DNA of 25,783 nucleotides from the NCBI GenBank assembly GCA_019419525.1, contig DXZU01000027.1:1-25783 (forward strand), in the 5' to 3' direction. The notes under the pieces were generated by a model, which was not told where the DNA came from, searched no databases, and saw nothing but the letters and a program-made list of their open reading frames with translations. Both the position numbers and the translations under genes were made by a program. This stretch comes from Collinsella sp. GTDB lineage: Bacteria; Actinomycetota; Coriobacteriia; Coriobacteriales; Coriobacteriaceae. Below are positions 7,106 through 14,111 of the stretch, piece after piece. Each line of letters opens with the position of its first letter. Within the stretch, counting starts at the first letter, position 1.

Positions 7106-8302
7106 ATGAGTCAGGCAAGGCAAGACGGCATCACGCTCAGGCAATGGCTCCCGCTCGTCGGGCTCACCTGCTGTGCGTTCGTGTTCAACACGTCGGAGTT
7201 CATGCCCATCGGCCTTCTGACTGATATTGCTGCGTCGTTCTCGCTCACCGAGGCCCAGGCGGGGACCATGATCTCGGTCTATGCCTGGGGCGTCATGCTG
7301 CTGTCGTTGCCGCTCATGGTGTTCGCTTCGCGTTTCGAGTTCAAGCGGATGCTGCTGGGCGTGCTTGCCGTGTTCTCGCTGGGCCAGTTCCTGTCCGCCT
7401 TGGCGCCGACCTATCCCATCTTAGTCTGCGCGCGCCTGGTGGTTGCCTGCGCGCACGCCGTGTTCTGGTCGGTCGCCTCGATCATGGCGTCGCGCCTGGT
7501 CGACACCCGCCATGGGGCGCTCGCCATCAGCATGATCGCCACGGGCTCTTCCATCGCACAGATCTTCGGCCTGCCGCTCGGCCGCGCCATTGGCCTGGCC
7601 GTGGGCTGGCGTATGACGTTTGCTGTGGTCGGAGCGCTGTCTGCTGTCGCGGTCGTCTACCAGGCCACGGTGTTTCCTGCCATGCCAGCGGGCGAGCGTT
7701 TTACGCTAAAGCAGCTGCCCGAGCTGCTCAAGAACCCGTTCCTCATCGCACTCTATGTGGTCACGGTGTTCATGGCGACCGGCTATTACGCGGGCTATAG
7801 CTATATCGAGCCTTTCCTGGCTCAGGTCGCGCATGTCGACGCAAGCGCCATCACTATGACGCTGACGGCGTTCGGCTGCTCTGGTCTGCTCGGAAGCTGG
7901 CTGTTTGGCCGCCTGTTCGATGGGCATCGCTTCCCGTTCCTTGCAATTACGCTCTCCGGCGTGCCGGCGGCCCTGCTGCTCATGGGTCCAGCCGCATCGT
8001 CGCTCGCGGCAGTGCTTGCCGTCTGCGCGCTGTGGGGCTGCTGCGCCACGGCCTTTAATGTGGCGTTTCAAGCCGAGCTCATCAAGTACACGCCCGCGGA
8101 TTCGTCGGCTGTCGCCATGTCGATCTTCTCGGGCCTGTTCAATCTCGGTATTGGCACGGGCACCGCGATCGGCGGCGCCGTGGTTTCGGGTCCCGGTATC
8201 GCTTGGATCGGCTTTGCGGGCGGGGCGATCGCCGTCGTGGGCGTCATCCTCGCCATTACGGTGCTGTTCCCGGCCATACGCCGCGCCAAGCCCGTCGCCT
8301 AA
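7106..8302 (+). CDS. Major facilitator transporter, SotB/YdeA-like sugar or drug efflux
   Basis: Twelve-helix membrane transporter of 398 residues, drug:H+ antiporter-1 type. The opening NTSEFMPIGLLTDIAASF followed by LTEAQAGTMISVYAWGVML is characteristic of the SotB/YdeA group, which exports arabinose-like sugars or related small molecules. A typical motif around ASRFEFKRMLLG lies after helix 2, and ~12 hydrophobic stretches are visible. ATG at 7106 is chosen because GGAG at 7093-7096 gives an 8-base spacing; the TTG at 7091 overlaps that ribosome-binding site. It has its own promoter and is followed by a large inverted repeat. The substrate is not determined by the sequence. Confidence 0.88.
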   Translation: MSQARQDGITLRQWLPLVGLTCCAFVFNTSEFMPIGLLTDIAASFSLTEAQAGTMISVYAWGVMLLSLPLMVFASRFEFKRMLLGVLAVFSLGQFLSALAPTYPILVCARLVVACAHAVFWSVASIMASRLVDTRHGALAISMIATGSSIAQIFGLPLGRAIGLAVGWRMTFAVVGALSAVAVVYQATVFPAMPAGERFTLKQLPELLKNPFLIALYVVTVFMATGYYAGYSYIEPFLAQVAHVDASAITMTLTAFGCSGLLGSWLFGRLFDGHRFPFLAITLSGVPAALLLMGPAASSLAAVLAVCALWGCCATAFNVAFQAELIKYTPADSSAVAMSIFSGLFNLGIGTGTAIGGAVVSGPGIAWIGFAGGAIAVVGVILAITVLFPAIRRAKPVA

Positions 8303-8317
8303 TCACGTCCCCTCATC

Positions 8318-8384
8318 AGTTGCGGTGGAATAGTTCTTGTTTAAGGCCTCTGAAGACCCAAGCAGGAACTATTCCACCGCAACT
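8318..8384. repeat. Long perfect inverted repeat between transporter and glycosidase genes
   Basis: Perfect 19-bp arms AGTTGCGGTGGAATAGTTC (8318-8336) and its complement at 8366-8384. In RNA, G-U pairs extend the stem to about 25 bp (8318-8342 with 8360-8384), leaving a ~17-base loop. It is followed by TATTTTGG, so it could double as a terminator for the transporter. The length and perfect match are unusual for a plain terminator, so it may also be a dispersed palindromic repeat. Confidence 0.8.
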
Positions 8385-8456
8385 TATTTTGGGGAAGAGG
8401 ATACAAGCTGGGCATACAATGGGTGGCGTTGCGTGAAGGATTTCTGGGAGGCTGTT

Positions 8457-9833
8457 ATGTGGGCATACGAGACGACGTTCTATCAGATCTATCCGCTGGG
8501 CTTTTGCGGAGCTCCGCACGAGAATGCCGCGCCCGTTGCCGAGGACGAGCTCGCCCAGGTTGCCAACGCCGCGCCCAATCCCGACGCTCCCATCATGAAG
8601 ATCGCCCAATGGGCCGACTACCTGCAGGAACTCGGCGTTGGCGCCGTGCTCATCAACCCGCCGCTCGAGTCCGATAACCACGGCTACGATACGCGCAGTC
8701 TGCGCCATATCGACCGTCGCTTGGGTGGGGATGCCGACTTTGCCGCCGTATGCGACACGCTGCATGCCCACGGCATCCGCGTGGTGCTCGACGCCGTCTT
8801 CAACCACGTCGGTCGCGGCTTTTGGGCCTTCCGCGATGTGCAGGAGCGTAAGTGGGACTCGCCCTACAAGGACTGGTTCCACATTAGCTTTGACGGCGAC
8901 TCTTGCTATGGCGACGGCTTTTGGTACGAGGGCTGGGAAGGTCATTTTGAGCTTGTGAAGCTCAACCTGCAAAATCCCGCTGTGGTCGATTACCTGCTCG
9001 AGTCCGTGCGCCGCTGGGCCGAGGTCTTTGGCGTCGACGGTCTGCGCTTGGACGTCGCCTATATGCTCGACCGCGACTTTATGCGCCGCCTGCACGCCTT
9101 TACCCGTGAGCTCAAGCCCGACTTTGTGCTGATTGGTGAGACGCTTCACGGCGACTACAACCAAATCGTCAACGACGAGATGCTCGGCTCCTGCACCAAC
9201 TACGAGTGCTACAAGGGCCTGTACTCCAGCTTTAACTCGGTCAACATGTTCGAGATCGCTCATTCGCTGCATCGCCAGTTTGGCGGCGACCCGTGGTGCA
9301 TTTATCGCGACAAACACCTGCTGTCGTTTGTCGACAACCACGACGTGCCGCGCCTGGCAAGCATCCTCACCGACAAGTCGTGCCTGCGCCCCGCTTATGG
9401 CATGCTCTTTGGCATGCCGGGCATCCCGTGCGTCTACTATGGTAGCGAGTGGGGAATTGCTGGCGAAAAGGGCGGCCCCGATGGCGACTGGGCGCTGCGC
9501 CCTGCGCTCGATGAACCTGCGCCCAACGAGCTGACGGCCTTCATCACGCAGCTCGCGCACCTGCGCTCGGCTGACGACGCGGCGGCCCGTGCTCTTAACT
9601 ACGGTGCCTATCGCAACGTGGTGATCCAGAACAAGCAGCTGCTGTTCGAGCGCGCCTGTGACGGCGCGACGGTGCTCGTGGCGGTGAACGCCGTGGGCGA
9701 GCCTTACACCTTTGGCGCCGGCGAGCTCAACGGCTCCTTTGTCGATCTGCTTGCCGACGACGCGCTCGCGGTCGAGCTGACGGGCACTCTCGAGCTTGCG
9801 CCCTACGAGGTGCGCTATCTGTTGAGGGCCTAG
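8457..9833 (+). CDS. GH13 alpha-amylase-family glycosidase
   Basis: Cytoplasmic alpha-glucan or maltodextrin-active glycoside hydrolase of 458 residues with no signal peptide. The four conserved GH13 regions are present: DAVFNHV at 112-118, GLRLDVA with the nucleophile Asp199, IGETLHGD with the acid/base Glu228, and FVDNHD with the transition-state Asp296. FGMPGIPCVYYGSEWG follows the barrel and a short C-terminal beta domain ends the protein. ATG at 8457 is preceded by GGGAGG at 5 bases; the open frame begins at 8337 but that part lies inside the inverted repeat. The downstream glycosylase gene starts 3 bases after the stop, so the two are probably co-transcribed. The preference (alpha-1,4, alpha-1,6 or transferase) cannot be told by eye. 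Confidence 0.9.
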   Translation: MWAYETTFYQIYPLGFCGAPHENAAPVAEDELAQVANAAPNPDAPIMKIAQWADYLQELGVGAVLINPPLESDNHGYDTRSLRHIDRRLGGDADFAAVCDTLHAHGIRVVLDAVFNHVGRGFWAFRDVQERKWDSPYKDWFHISFDGDSCYGDGFWYEGWEGHFELVKLNLQNPAVVDYLLESVRRWAEVFGVDGLRLDVAYMLDRDFMRRLHAFTRELKPDFVLIGETLHGDYNQIVNDEMLGSCTNYECYKGLYSSFNSVNMFEIAHSLHRQFGGDPWCIYRDKHLLSFVDNHDVPRLASILTDKSCLRPAYGMLFGMPGIPCVYYGSEWGIAGEKGGPDGDWALRPALDEPAPNELTAFITQLAHLRSADDAAARALNYGAYRNVVIQNKQLLFERACDGATVLVAVNAVGEPYTFGAGELNGSFVDLLADDALAVELTGTLELAPYEVRYLLRA

Positions 9834-9836
9834 ATC

Positions 9837-10400
9837 ATGGCGGCGTCCGACGAGGGCTATCAGCATATTGAGCATGGGTTTGAGCCCGTGTTCGACCAGC
9901 GCTCGCGCGTTTTGGTGCTCGGGTCGTTTCCCTCGGTGCTTTCGCGCGCCAATGCCTTCTACTATGGCAATCCGCAGAATCGCTTTTGGCGCGTGATGGC
10001 CGCGTGCCTCGGTGTGCCTGTGCCGCCCAACGAGGGCGACCCCTTGGCAGACAGCGAGCCTGCGACGCTCGACGCCTCGATTGCCGCCAAGCGGGCCATG
10101 CTGCTGAACGGCGGCGTGGCCCTGTGGGATGTGATTGAGAGCTGCGACATTAAGGGCTCGAGTGACGCGAGCATTCGCAACGTTGTGCCGGTACATATCG
10201 AGCGCATTACCGGCGCAGCCCCCATTGAGCAGGCGATATGTAACGGTGGTACAGCTGGCCGGCTCTACAAGCGCTATCTACAAGAACGCACCGGGCTGCC
10301 CGCCATCGTCCTGCCCTCGACAAGTCCCGCCAATGCGGCATGGCGTCTGGAGCGTCTTGTTGAGCGTTGGCACGAAGCCGTTGACTGGGCCGCCCTGTAA
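9837..10400 (+). CDS. Uracil-DNA glycosylase superfamily, DNA-deoxyinosine glycosylase-like (family 6)
   Basis: Predicted base-excision repair enzyme of 187 residues that removes deaminated bases, probably hypoxanthine, from DNA. The family-6 signature is visible: VLVLGSFPSVLSRANAFYYG followed by NPQNRFWRV near the N-terminus (motif 1 and substrate pocket), CDIKGSSDASIRNV in the middle, and LPSTSPANA near the C-terminus (motif 2, intercalation loop). The ATG lies 3 bases after the glycosidase stop, with GAGGG inside the end of that gene, so expression looks translationally coupled. No functional link to sugar metabolism is evident. It converges with the next gene, only one base separating the two stop codons. 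Confidence 0.85.
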   Translation: MAASDEGYQHIEHGFEPVFDQRSRVLVLGSFPSVLSRANAFYYGNPQNRFWRVMAACLGVPVPPNEGDPLADSEPATLDASIAAKRAMLLNGGVALWDVIESCDIKGSSDASIRNVVPVHIERITGAAPIEQAICNGGTAGRLYKRYLQERTGLPAIVLPSTSPANAAWRLERLVERWHEAVDWAAL

Positions 10401-10401
10401 T

Positions 10402-11064
10402 TTAGATATCTGATTGAGCATGGGCGCCGAGGCGTTTGATGATGACGCGCCAGATTGGTGCGGGCACGGCGGGCCTGGCACGCACCATGCCGTCGGCATC
10501 GACGCTACCGGCATTGCCACCGCCAAGCAGCTGCGCATGCTCAATGGAGCAGCCCATGCGTACAGCGCCCACAAGCTTATCCATCGCTTCCGAAAATGGT
10601 CGGCGCAAGACGCCCATGCGTGGGGAATGGCGAAGCGCCGCGATGCCGCTGCCGGCACAGATGACAACGCCGTCGCACCATGGCAGGTCACGTAGAATGC
10701 ATGCCCGGTACAGGCGGTCGAGGACTTCGTCCGCCTGCTTGTTGTTTTTGGACGCGGCCTGGACGACGACATAGATGCGTGTCTCTGTATTCCCAAGGCG
10801 ATCGAGTAACTGCTCGGCAGCGATCATCGCCTCGTCGTCAAATGCATCATCAACAGCGAGCACCATGCCATCGGCGGCGGCATCGGCACCGTCCGCCTTC
10901 AAGTTGACTGGGCGGGGGAGTACGGTGCCAGAAAGCTGGGCATAGGCGGCGATGGCATCCTGGAGGTCCCAGAGCAAAAACTCAAGATCGGCGCTCTCGG
11001 GAATACTGACAAACGCGATGTTATACAGCGTTTTTGGTATATCGCCGTGTGCGGTCGTCTCCAT
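10402..11064 (-). CDS. Conserved-looking protein of unknown function
   Basis: I do not recognise this 220-residue protein. It begins METTAHGDIPKTLYNIAFVS and has alternating hydrophobic strands and helices suggestive of an alpha/beta fold (YNIAFVSIP, TRIYVVVQA, CDGVVICAGSG). The block GIAALRHSPRMGVLRRPFSE is followed by an amphipathic helix and a Gly-rich LLGGGNAG. The Cys-Asp-Gly-Val-Val-Ile-Cys strand followed by a Gly-rich turn is reminiscent of flavodoxin-like flavin reductases, but I cannot support that firmly. ATG at 11064 has AAAGGAGG at 4-5 bases, which is strong support for translation. It is divergent from the aminotransferase gene across 93 bases and convergent with the glycosylase gene. 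Confidence 0.75.
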   Translation of the reverse strand: METTAHGDIPKTLYNIAFVSIPESADLEFLLWDLQDAIAAYAQLSGTVLPRPVNLKADGADAAADGMVLAVDDAFDDEAMIAAEQLLDRLGNTETRIYVVVQAASKNNKQADEVLDRLYRACILRDLPWCDGVVICAGSGIAALRHSPRMGVLRRPFSEAMDKLVGAVRMGCSIEHAQLLGGGNAGSVDADGMVRARPAVPAPIWRVIIKRLGAHAQSDI

Positions 11065-11157
11065 GCCGCCTCCTTTCCGGTTGGTTTCCGTTTAGGTTAC
11101 ACCGTCTGGCGGCGTCTCGCCGCGCTATCCTAGTGCAACCCTTACGAAAGGAACGCC

Positions 11158-12294
11158 ATGCGTCTGCCCATGAATACCTCGCTTGCCACGCTCAAGCCCT
11201 CCGGCATCCGTCGGATCAATGCGCTCGCCGCCCAGCATCCGGGGTGCATCGCGCTTGCGCTTGGCGAGCCTGATTTTCCCACGCCCGATGTGATTAGCGC
11301 CGAGGTGACCGCCGCGCTGGGCCGCGGCGACACGCACTATCCGCCCAACAACGGTCGCCCCGCCCTGCGCGAGGCGCTGTCTGCCTACATGGGGGACGCG
11401 GGCCTTACGTTTTCGGCCGACGAGGTCATCCTGACCGACGGAGCGACCGAGGCCCTGTCGGCATCATTTATGGCTATGCTCAACCCCGGCGACGAGGTCA
11501 TTATCCCAACGCCGGCCTTTGGCCTGTACGAGAGCATCGTCGTGGCCAATCATGCCAAAGCGGTCTTTTTGGATACAGAGCCTGCACAATTCCAGATTGA
11601 CGAAGACGCACTTCGTGATTGCGTGACACCGGCGACTAAGGCCATCGTCATCTGCTCGCCCAACAATCCCACGGGTTGCATCCTCGACGCGGCGTCGCTC
11701 GACGCCGTGGCGCGCGTGACAGACCAGACGGGCATCTACGTAATCTGCGACGACGTATATAACCGCCTGGTCTACGTGGACGGCTACGAGCGATTTGCCC
11801 AGCGTCACCCGGAGCTTCGCGATCAGACGGTAGTTATCGAGAGCTTCTCCAAGCCCTGGGCCATGACCGGCTGGCGCTTAGGTTGGCTCGCAGCCGCAGC
11901 CCCCGTCATCGCCGAGATCGCAAAAGCTCACCAATACCTAGTATCGAGCGCCGTCTCCTTCGAGATGGACGCCGCAGCCCGAGCCCTGACCGTCGACCCA
12001 GCCCCCATGCTCAAAGTCTACCGAGCCCGCCGCGAACGCGTGCTCGCAGCCTTAAGCGCCATGGGCTTCGACGTAGTGGAGCCGGCGGGCGCCTTCTACG
12101 CTTTCCCGAGCATCAAACAATTCGGCCTAACAAGCGAAGACTTCTGCATCAAAGTCATCAAAGAAGCCAATGTAGCCCTAGTTCCCGGAGACTGCTTCGG
12201 AACCGAAGGCCACATCCGCTTAAGCTACTGCGTTTCCGACCAAGATCTGGACGAAGGCCTAAATCGCCTGTCCACCTTCATTTCGACCTTATAG
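11158..12294 (+). CDS. Class I/II PLP-dependent aminotransferase
   Basis: Cytoplasmic fold-type I aminotransferase of 378 residues, closest in appearance to the aspartate aminotransferase/MalY-PatB-like group. Visible landmarks: ALGEPDFPTP near the N-terminus, YPPNNGRPALREAL, TDGATEALSASF, PTPAFGLYES, SPNNPTG, CDDVYNRLVY, the PLP-lysine block ESFSKPWAMTGWRLGW, and the substrate-carboxylate arginine in GHIRLSYC. ATG at 11158 has AAAGGA upstream at 5 bases; the Met at residue 5 is a less likely start. The specific substrate is uncertain. Synonymous codon choice changes after about 11880, with many more A-ending codons (GCA, CTA, GAA, AAA) than the first two thirds. Confidence 0.92.
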   Translation: MRLPMNTSLATLKPSGIRRINALAAQHPGCIALALGEPDFPTPDVISAEVTAALGRGDTHYPPNNGRPALREALSAYMGDAGLTFSADEVILTDGATEALSASFMAMLNPGDEVIIPTPAFGLYESIVVANHAKAVFLDTEPAQFQIDEDALRDCVTPATKAIVICSPNNPTGCILDAASLDAVARVTDQTGIYVICDDVYNRLVYVDGYERFAQRHPELRDQTVVIESFSKPWAMTGWRLGWLAAAAPVIAEIAKAHQYLVSSAVSFEMDAAARALTVDPAPMLKVYRARRERVLAALSAMGFDVVEPAGAFYAFPSIKQFGLTSEDFCIKVIKEANVALVPGDCFGTEGHIRLSYCVSDQDLDEGLNRLSTFISTL

Positions 12295-12351
12295 CCCAGC
12301 GGGACGCAACACATCAGCCCACCGACATAAGGATTATGCGTGGGGCGCGCC

Positions 12352-12559
12352 GGCCAACGGACACGAGGATTCGCAGTAAAGTTACCGTAGCTCCGGCCGG
12401 GAGGGGCAGGGCGAGTTTTCCGTAGATTTCGCACGAGCCGAAGGCCACTTAATGTGGCCTTCGTGCGAGCCCAGGACTTGACCGAGCGGAAAACTCGCCC
12501 TGCCCCTCCCGGCCGGAGCGTATGCAGGGTTTGTGTGCGAATCCTCGCGCCCGTTGACC
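12352..12559. repeat. Large nested palindromic element A, overlapping the rplJ promoter
   Basis: Three nested inverted repeats share one centre. Outermost arms 12352-12375 and 12536-12559 match at 21 of 24 positions, with CGAGGATTCGCA/TGCGAATCCTCG perfect. Middle arms 12391-12422 and 12487-12518 are a perfect 32-bp match. The core hairpin has CGCAC (12430-12434), a 5-base bulge, GAAGGCCAC (12440-12448), loop TTAAT, GTGGCCTTC and GTGCG ending at 12467. The outer right arm contains the rplJ -35 box. The core architecture recurs in the element after rpoC. Confidence 0.85.
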
Positions 12560-12582
12560 GACGCCGGGGTCCCCGCCATAAT
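12554..12582 (+). promoter_or_regulatory. rplJL promoter
   Basis: TTGACC at 12554-12559 and CATAAT at 12577-12582 with an ideal 17-bp spacer. The predicted start is near 12589, giving a leader of about 210 bases that contains the L10 leader. The -35 box lies in the right outer arm of palindromic element A. Confidence 0.8.
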
Positions 12583-12604
12583 ACATTCGGTTCACGCACG
12601 AATC

Positions 12605-12734
12605 CGCTGCCAGAGACAGCCGGTGCAAACGGGCATCGCCCGCGAGCTTAATGGGATATCCCGCCAGCCGAGGTGGTCGAGTAGATATGTCTTCTCGCCC
12701 CCGTCGCTCATGCAGCGCGGGGGCTTTCTTTTTG
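12605..12734 (+). promoter_or_regulatory. Ribosomal protein L10 leader with attenuator
   Basis: The leader shows the conserved L10-binding features: AGACAGC-GGTGCAAACG at about 12613-12631, a hairpin, AGCTTAAT at 12645-12652, and CAGCCGAGGTGG at 12665-12676. It ends in a GC-rich hairpin at 12697-12724 followed by TTTCTTTTT, an intrinsic terminator placed before rplJ. Excess L10 (with L12) is expected to bind the leader and favour termination. Recognition of the motif is from knowledge of the Firmicutes L10 leader. Confidence 0.8.
12697..12734 (+). terminator. Attenuator hairpin of the L10 leader
   Basis: GCCCCCG and CGGGGGC arms plus an inner CGCT/AGCG helix with one bulged T (12697-12724), followed by TTTCTTTTT. 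It lies 65 bases before the rplJ ATG. Confidence 0.8.
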
Positions 12735-12798
12735 GACATGCCCCCGTCACGTCCTTGTGGCGGACCGTGCCCGGAAAGAATTCGAGGAGGTGTAATTC

Positions 12799-13320
12799 AT
12801 GCCCCAGCAGTACAAAATCGACAAGGTTGCAGAGATCGAGTCCCGTATCGCCGAGAACGCCGGTCTGTTCGTCGTCAACTACAACGGTCTGACGGTTAAG
12901 CAGGCTCAGGAGCTGCGTCATCAGCTTCGCGAGTGCGGCGCCGAGATGAAGGTCTACAAGAACAACCTGGTCAAGATCGCTCTCAAGAACCAGGAGCAGC
13001 CCGAGCTCGACGAGATCCTCGCCGGCCCCGTCGCTTATGTGTTCTACGAGTCCGAGCCGGTCGAGGCCGCTAAGGCCCTTAAGGACTTCTCTGCTAAGTC
13101 CAAGGGCGTCCTTGAGATCAAGGGCGGTATCTCCGACGGCAAGGCCGTTTCCGCTGATGATGTTAAGGCTATCGCCGAGCTGCCCACCAAGGATCAGCTT
13201 CTCGGCCAGATCGCCGGTCTCATCTCCGGTTTCGCTCGCGACATCGCTGTCTGCGTCAACGGCGTTTCCTCTGGTCTCGCTCGTTCGATCCAGCAGGTCT
13301 CCGAGCAGAAGGCAGCCTAG
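12799..13320 (+). CDS. rplJ: 50S ribosomal protein L10
   Basis: Stalk-base protein of the large ribosomal subunit, 173 residues, which holds L7/L12 dimers and recruits translation factors. Typical blocks are visible: KVAEIESRIAENAGLFVVNY at the N-terminus, GLTVKQAQELRHQLRECGAE, KVYKNNLVKIAL, and the later ELPTKDQLLGQIAGLI. The C-terminal helix (about residues 140-173) is the L12-binding region. ATG at 12799 is preceded by GAGGAGGTG. The upstream L10 leader implies autogenous control. rplL follows 102 bases later with no terminator between, so they form one operon. Confidence 0.98.
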   Translation: MPQQYKIDKVAEIESRIAENAGLFVVNYNGLTVKQAQELRHQLRECGAEMKVYKNNLVKIALKNQEQPELDEILAGPVAYVFYESEPVEAAKALKDFSAKSKGVLEIKGGISDGKAVSADDVKAIAELPTKDQLLGQIAGLISGFARDIAVCVNGVSSGLARSIQQVSEQKAA

Positions 13321-13422
13321 TCGCTGTTTTCACCCGCGGCGGCAACGCCGCACCCCTGGCGCATTCGCGCCGTGTTTTAACTGATCTCCGTGCACAGACA
13401 CGGAAACCGAAAGGACTTAGAA

Positions 13423-13800
13423 ATGGCTAAGCTTACCACCGATGAGATCATCGATGCTCTTAAGGAAATGACCCTTCTCGAGGCTTCCGAGCTCGTTAAG
13501 GCTATCGAGGATACCTTCGGCGTTTCCGCCGCTGCTCCTGCCGCCGTTGTCGCCGCTCCCGCTGCTGGCGCTGCTGAGGCCGAGGAGAAGACCGAGTTTG
13601 ACGTCGTGCTCGAGGGCTTCGGCGACAACAAGATCCAGGTCATCAAGGCCGTCCGTGAGCTCACCAACCTTGGCCTGAAGGAGGCCAAGGAGGTCGTCGA
13701 GGGCGCTCCCAAGGCTGTTCTCGAGGGTGCCAAGAAGGAGGACGCCGAGGCTGCCAAGGAGAAGCTCGAGGCTGCTGGCGCTGCTGTCACCCTCAAGTAA
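13423..13800 (+). CDS. rplL: 50S ribosomal protein L7/L12
   Basis: Acidic stalk protein of 125 residues that binds elongation factors. The N-terminal dimerisation region (LTTDEIIDALKEMTLLEASE) is followed by a flexible Ala/Pro-rich hinge (about residues 36-52) and the globular C-terminal domain (FDVVLEGFGDNKIQVIKAVR, LGLKEAKEVVEGAP). ATG at 13423 has AAAGGA at 8 bases upstream; the open frame extends 11 codons further but has no start there with a ribosome-binding site. Codon use is strongly biased, as expected for one of the most abundant proteins. A strong terminator follows. Confidence 0.98.
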   Translation: MAKLTTDEIIDALKEMTLLEASELVKAIEDTFGVSAAAPAAVVAAPAAGAAEAEEKTEFDVVLEGFGDNKIQVIKAVRELTNLGLKEAKEVVEGAPKAVLEGAKKEDAEAAKEKLEAAGAAVTLK

Positions 13801-13827
13801 TCAGGCTTTCTCGCCAGATTTCTTTGC

Positions 13828-13862
13828 AGACGGGGTTCGCATTGCGAGCCCCGTCTTTTTTG
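13828..13862 (+). terminator. Terminator of the rplJL operon
   Basis: Thirteen-bp stem AGACGGGGTTCGC (13828-13840) with GCGAGCCCCGTCT (13844-13856), one G-T pair, followed by TTTTTTGTTTT. Confidence 0.92.
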
Positions 13863-14002
13863 TTTTGGCCCCTCATTCCCATTGCTCGGCACGCAGAACA
13901 CCGTTGTCTTCGCCGTGCCAATCTCGTTACCGCTGGGGCGTAAAATTGCACCATTCAAGCAATAATTTGCGTTGACCTGCTGAAGAATGGCGCTTGCCTG
14001 CA

Positions 14003-14031
14003 TTAACGTTAATTAACAGCGGTAAGATAAT
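14003..14031 (+). promoter_or_regulatory. galU promoter with overlapping palindromes
   Basis: TTAACG at 14003-14008 and GATAAT at 14026-14031, spacer 17 bp. Two perfect palindromes overlap the -35 box: ATTAACGTTAAT (14002-14013) and GTTAATTAAC (14008-14017), which could be an operator. About 80 bases of leader follow, including a small GCGGC/GCCGC hairpin near 14051. Confidence 0.55.
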
Positions 14032-14111
14032 CCGGTATCGCAATTTGGTCTGCGGCCGGTGAGCCGCATGCACGGGCGCTATTTGCGCCTGCGAAAGGAT
14101 CCCTGAATACT

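Noticed and set aside
8316..10196. A 626-codon minus-strand open frame opposite the GH13 and glycosylase genes
   Set aside because: The sense strand encodes two proteins with full catalytic motifs; the antisense frame has no motif and no ribosome-binding site worth noting.
12338..12360. A mirrored minus-strand promoter in the left arm of element A (TTGGCC with CATAAT)
   Set aside because: The spacing is about 13 bp, too short for a sigma-70 promoter; no minus-strand gene lies downstream in the window until the aminotransferase, which is on the other strand.
12351..12560. CRISPR array or tandem-repeat interpretation of element A
   Set aside because: The repeats are inverted around a single centre, not direct and evenly spaced, and no cas genes are present.
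12660..12690. A tRNA-like string (GCCGAGGTGGTCGAGTAG) before rplJ
   Set aside because: It resembles the start of a Leu/Ser tRNA, but no acceptor, anticodon or T-arm follows. It is the conserved 3' part of the L10 leader.
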